Translations under genes and position numbers: made by a program | Origin: Avena insularis | Lineage: Eukaryota > Streptophyta > Magnoliopsida > Poales > Poaceae | DNA length: 64,000 bases | Direction: 5' to 3' | Assembly (NCBI GenBank): GCA_023614405.1 | Contig: CM042688.1 | Span: forward strand, 442,174,028-442,238,027 | Part shown: one piece after another, positions 58,701 to 64,000 of the stretch | How the letters are laid out: each line of letters begins with the position of its first letter | How positions within the stretch are numbered: position 1 is the first letter of the stretch | Notes under the pieces: generated by a model | Databases searched by the model: none | Told to the model about the DNA's origin: nothing | What the model saw: only the letters and a program-made list of their open reading frames with translations

Positions 58701-59997
58701 GTGTTCGTTTCCTAAACTACATCGATCCACCACAGTCATTTCATGTGTGTTCTTTTCCCAAACCAGATGGATCCACTAGTGTCATTGCATGTGTGTTCCT
58801 TTCCTAAACCACATCCAGATTCATTGCATGTGTCTTTCTTTCCTAAACCGCCACTAGAGTCATTGCATGTGTGTTCTTTTCCCAAACCACATGGATCCAC
58901 CAGAGTCATTTCATGTGTGTTCCTTTCCTATACCACAATGATCCACTATAGTCCTTGGATGTGTCTTCATTTCCTAAACCACATGGATCCACCAGAGTCA
59001 TTACATGTCTGTTCTTTTCCTAAACCACATGGATCCACCAGTGTCATTGCATGTCTCTTGTTTTCCTAAACCACATGGATCCACCATTGTCATTTCATGT
59101 GTGTTCCTTTCCTAAACCACAATGATCCAGTAGCATCATTGCATGTGTCTTCATTTCCTAAACCACATGGATCCACCAGGGTCATTTCATATGTGTTCTT
59201 TTCCTAAACCACCACCAGAGTCATTGCATGTGTCTTCTCTTCCTAAACCACCACTAGAGTCATTACATGTATGTTCCTTTCCTAAACCACATGGATCCAC
59301 CAGTGTCATTTCAAGTGTGTTCTTTTCCTAAACCACATGGATCACCAAAGTGATTGCATGTGTCTTCCTTTCCTAAACCACAATCAGAGTCATTGCATGT
59401 GTGTTCCTTTCCTAAACCATATGGATCCACGAGATTCATTGCATGTGTTTTCCTTTCCTAAACCTCATGGATCCCCCAGAGTCATTGCATGTGTGTTTGT
59501 TTCATAAACTACATCGATCCACCACAGTCATTGCATGTTTGTTCTTTTCCCAAAGCAGATGGATCCACTAGAGTCATTGCATGTGTGTTCCTTTCGTAAA
59601 CCACATCCAGATTCATTGCATGTGTCTTCCTTTACTAAACCACCACTAGAGTCATTGCATGTGTGTTCTTTTCCTAAAACACATGGATCCACCAGAGTCA
59701 TGTCATGTGTGTTCCTTTCCTAAACCACAATGATCCACTACAGTCATTGCATGTGTCTTCATTTCTTAAACCACATAGATCCACCAGATGTCATTACATG
59801 TGTGTTCTTTTCCTAAACCACATGGATCCACCAGTGTCATTGCATATGTGTTCTTTTCCTAAACCACATGGATCCACCAGAGTCATTGCATGTGTGTTCC
59901 TTTCCTAACCCACATGGATCCACCAGAGTCATTGCATGTATGTTCCTTTCATAATCCACATGGATCCACCAGAGTCATTGCATGTGTGTTCCTTTCC
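55725..59997 (+). repeat. Recent tandem duplication of a 2,136-bp higher-order unit
   Basis: The copies are 55725-57860 and 57861-59997. Shared variants include the GATCTCCCAGAGTCAATG unit and the extra-base CCAGATGTCATTAC unit. Several 62-108-codon translations are identical between copies. The start of the second copy (57861) is a junction: sequence before it matches 3,031 bp upstream, sequence after it matches 2,136 bp upstream. Confidence 0.85.
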
Positions 59998-62900
59998 TAA
60001 ACCACCACTAGTGTCATTGCATGTGTATTCTTTTCCTAAACCACATGGATCCACCATAGTCATTGCATGTGTGTTCTTTACGTAAACAACATCTAGATCA
60101 TTGCATGTGTCTTCATTTCCTAAACCACCACCAGAATCATTGCATGTGTGTTCTTTTCCTAAACTACTTGGATCCACCATACTCATTTCATGTGTGTTCT
60201 TTTCCTAAACCACCACCAGAGTCATTGCATGTGATTTATTTTCCTAAACCACCACTAGAGTTATTGCATGTATGTTCCTTTCCTAAACCACATGGATCCA
60301 CCAGAATCATTGCATGTGTGTTCTTTTCCTAAACTACATAGATCCACCAGAGTCATTTCATGTGTGTTCTTTTCCTAAACCACCACCAGAGTCATTGCAT
60401 GTTACTTCTTTTCCTAAACCACCACTAGAGTCATTGCATGTGTGTTGCTTTCCTATACCACATGGGTCCACCAGAGTCATTGCATGTGTGTTCCTTTCCT
60501 AAACCACATGGATCCACAAGAGTGATTGCATGTGTCTTCCTTTCCTAAACCACCATCAGAGGCATTGCATGTGTGTTCCTTTCCTAAACCACATGGATCC
60601 ACTAGATTCATTGCATGTGTGTTCCTTTCATAAACCTCATGGATCCCCCAGAGTCATTGCATGTGTGTTCGTTTCCTAAACTACATCGATCCACCACAGT
60701 CATTGCATGTGTGTTCTTTTCCCAAACAAGATGGATCCACTAGAGTCATTGCATGTGTGTTCGTTTCCTAAGCCACATCCAGAGTCATTGCATGTGTCTT
60801 CCTTTCCTAAACCACCACTAGAGTCATTGCATGTGTGTTCTTTTCGTAAACCACATGGATCCACCAGAGTCATTTCATGTGTGTTCCTTTCCTATACCAC
60901 AATGATCCACTAGAGTCATTGCATGTGTCTTCATTTCCTAAACCACATGGATCCACCAGAGTCATTACATGTCCGTTCTTTTCCTAACCCACATGGATCC
61001 ACAAGTGTCATTGCATGTCTCTTCTTCTTCTAAACCACATGGATCCACCAGTGTCATTGCATGTGTGTTCCTTTTCTAAACCACATGGATCCACTAAAGT
61101 CATTGCATGTGTGTTCCTTTCCTAAACCACATTGATCCACCAAAGTCATTGCACATGTGTTGTTTTCCTAAACCACATGGTTCCACAAGTGTGATTGCAT
61201 TTGTGTTATTTTCCTAAACCACATGGATCCACCAGACTCATTACATATGTGTTCCTTTCCTAAACCACAATGATCCTCTAGAGTCATTGCATGTGTGTTC
61301 ATTTCTAAAAAACATGGATCCACCAGAGTCATTTCATGTGTGTTCCTTTCCTAAATCACAATGATCCAGTAGCATCATTGCATGTGTCTTCATTTCCTAA
61401 ACCACATGGATCCACCAGGGTCATTTCATGTGTGTTCTTTTCCTAAACAACCACCAGAGTCATTCCATGTGTCTTCTTTTCCTAAACCACCAATAGAGTC
61501 ATTACATGTGTTTCCTTTCCTAAACCACGTGGATCCACCAGTGTCATTTCAAGTGTGTTCTTTTCCTAAACCACATGGATCCACCAGAGTGATTGGATGT
61601 GTCTTCCTTTCCTAAACCACCATCAGAGTCATTGCATGTGTGTTCCTTTCCTAAACCATATGGATCCACTAGATTCAATGCATGTGTGTTCCTTTCCTAA
61701 ACCTCATGGATCTCCCAGAGTCAATGCATGTGTGTTCGTTTCCTAAACTACATCGATCCACCACAGTCATTTCATGTGTGTTCTTTTCCCAAACCAGATG
61801 GATCCACTAGAGTCATTGCATGTGTGTTCCTTTCCTAAACCACATCCAGATTCATTGCATGTGTCTTTCTTTCCTAAACCACCAATAGAGTCATTGCATG
61901 TGTGTTCTTTTCCCAAACCACATGGATCCACCAGAGTCATTTCATGTGTGTTCCTTTCCTATACCACAATGATCCACTATAGTCATTGGATGTGTCTTCA
62001 TTTTCTAAACCACATGGATCCACCAGAGTCATTACATGTCCGTTCTTTTCCTAAACCACATGGATCCACCAGTGTCATTGCATGTCTCTTGTTTTCCTAA
62101 ACCACATGGATCCACCATTGTCATTTCATGTGTGTTCCTTTTCTAAACCACATGGATCCACTAAAGTCATTGTATGTGTGTTCCTTTCCTAAACCACATT
62201 GATCCACCAAAGTCATTGCACATGTGTTTTTTTTCCTAAACCACATGGTTCCACAAGTCTCATTGCATGTGTGTTATTTTCCTAAACCACATGGATCCAC
62301 CAGACTCATTACATGTGTGTTCCTTTCCTAAACCAAAATGATCCTCTAGAGTCATTGCATGTGTCTTCCTTTCTAAAAACATGGATCCACCAGAGTCATT
62401 TCATGTGTGTTCCTTTCCTCAATCACAATGATCCAGTAGCATCATTGCATGTGTCTTGATTTCCTAAACCACATGGATCCACCGGAGTCATTTAATGTGT
62501 GTTCTTTTCCTAAACCACCACCAGAGTCATTCCATGTGTCTTCTTTTCCTAAACCACCACTAGAGTCATTACATGTGTGTTCCTTTCCTAAACCACATGG
62601 ATCCACTAGTGTCATTTCAAGTGTGTTCTTTTCCTGAACAACATGGATCCACCAGAGTCATTGCATGTGTGTTCCTTTCCTAAATCACCACCAGAGTCAT
62701 TGCATGTGTGTTCTTTTCCTAAACCACATGGATCCACCAGTGTTATTGCATATGAGTTATTTTCCTAAACCACATGGATCCACCAGAGTCATTGCATATA
62801 TGATCCTTTCCTAAACCACATGGTTCCACAAGAGTCATTGCATGTGTGTCCCTTTCCTAATCCACATGGATCCACCAGAGTCATTGCATGTGTGTTACTT

Positions 62901-63762
62901 TCCTAAACCACCACTAGAGTCATTGCATGTGTGTTATTTTCCTAAACCACATGGATCCACCATAGTCATTGCATGTGTGTTATTTTCCTAAACCACATCC
63001 AGAGTCATTGCATGAGTCTTGATTTCGTAAACCACCACCAGAATCATTGCATGTGTGTTCTTTTCCTAAACCACATGGATCCACCATACTCATTTCATGT
63101 GTGTTCTTTTCCTAAACCACCACCAGAGTCATTGCATGTGCCTTCTTTTACTAAACCACCACTATAGTCATTGCATTTGTGTTCCTTTCCTAAAACACAT
63201 GGATCCACTAGAATCATTGCATGTGTGTACTTTTCCTAAACCACATGGATCCACCAGAATCATTTCATGTGTGTTCTTTTCATAAACCACCAGCAGAGTC
63301 ATTGCATGTGTCTTCTTTTCAAAAACCACCACTAGAGTCATTGCATGTGTGTTCCTTTCCTAAACCACATGGATCCACCAGAGTCATTGCATGTGTGTTC
63401 CTTTCCTAAACCACATGGATCCACCAGAGTCATTGCACGTGTCTTCCTTACCTAAACCACCATCAGATTCATTGCATGTGTGTTCCTTTCCTAAACCACA
63501 TGGATCCACCAGAGTCATTGCATGTGTGTTCCTTTCCTAAATTACATGGATCCACCAGAGTCAGTGCATGTGTGTTCCTTTCCTATACCACATTGATCCA
63601 CCACAGTCATTGCATGTGTGTTCTTTCCTAAACCATTGGATCCACTAGAGTCATTGCATTTGTGTTCCTTTTCTTAACCACATACAGAATCATTGCATGT
63701 CTCTTCCTTTCCTAAACCACCATCAGAGTCATTGCATGTATGTTCTTTTCCTAAACCACATG

Positions 63763-64000
63763 TGTAACATTCCAATTTCAGCAACCCTGATTAGTTGTCC
63801 AGAATGCAGAAATCAGGGGGAACAAAAACGTTTTCCTGCTTTACGATGCACTGTTCACTTGTTGTTGTTTGTGCTTATGCCACTGATTATATAGCTTAGG
63901 ATATACTAGTTACCTTAACATAAGTTGTCAAAAGATATTTAACAAAACTCTCCTGGATCATTTTACATATTCTCAAATATTCTAGCGTTTCAAAACATGA
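63763..64000 (+). mobile_element. Start of a further LTR, cut by the window end
   Basis: Satellite ends at ...AAACCACATG and new sequence starts TGTAACATTCC, the start typical of chromovirus-like LTRs. The remaining 238 bp is AT-rich with no satellite or gene. It could be the 5' end of a plus-strand element or a solo LTR; the rest is outside the window. Confidence 0.6.

Larger units (their letters stand above)
53105..63762 (+). repeat. Satellite array block II, right part
   Basis: The same satellite and orientation continue, with strong higher-order structure. Segments with identical private variants recur at 2,136-2,137, 3,031 and 5,168 bp. The array ends at CCTAAACCACATG before an LTR start. 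There are no genes. Confidence 0.95.

Noticed and set aside
1372..63762. Interstitial telomere array suggested by CCTAAACC
   Set aside because: Only 8 bases per unit match; there is no run of (CCCTAAA)n.

Overview
The window looks like repetitive heterochromatin from a large plant genome, most likely a grass (Poaceae). The evidence is nested Ty3/gypsy LTR retrotransposons of the chromovirus (Tekay-like) and TAT/Retand types, PBS and PPT signatures typical of those lineages, GC-rich coding-like stretches, and an antisense 'putative gypsy type transposon' ORF of the kind carried by grass TAT elements. I found no convincing host gene, rRNA, tRNA or CRISPR array. The genus cannot be read from the sequence.

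About half of the window (roughly 31.7 kb) is one short-period tandem repeat, always in the same orientation. Units have a shared core of about 33 bp and a variable linker, giving mainly 46-bp units (linker with a BamHI-type GGATCC) and 39-bp units. Units follow a recurring 46-39-39-46 order and are organised into larger higher-order repeats (about 0.6, 1.16, 1.6 and 2.1-2.8 kb, and a 5.17-kb offset). The blocks are 1372-6645, 20795-21809, 27218-41927 and 53105-63762. Most short ORFs in these blocks are translations of the satellite.

The satellite is interrupted by retrotransposons. (1) 1-1371: the 3' end and LTR of a plus-strand gypsy element cut by the window edge. (2) 6646-20794: a compound block made of a minus-strand TAT-type LTR with partial interior and a start-intact antisense ORF (6646-about 9043), a minus-strand chromovirus LTR remnant (about 9044-9714), and a plus-strand degenerate chromovirus (9715-20794). 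The last has a 3.9-kb 5' LTR, an upstream coiled-coil ORF, gag, protease, RT, RNase H, integrase and chromodomain, and a 3' LTR truncated directly into satellite. (3) 21810-27217: a non-autonomous TAT-like element with both LTRs and CTTTC target-site duplications (TSDs). (4) 41928-53104: a minus-strand non-autonomous element with 4.7-kb LTRs, ATCCA TSDs and a 1.7-kb interior encoding only a gag-like protein with tandem CCHC zinc knuckles. (5) 63763-64000: the start of another LTR.

The most interesting items are the multi-zinc-knuckle, giant-LTR element, its uninterrupted 'empty-site' paralogues in neighbouring satellite copies, the readable unequal-exchange junctions in the satellite, and a hairpin next to the PPT shared by otherwise different chromovirus-like elements. 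Identities and unit counts are by eye; no alignment or database search was run.
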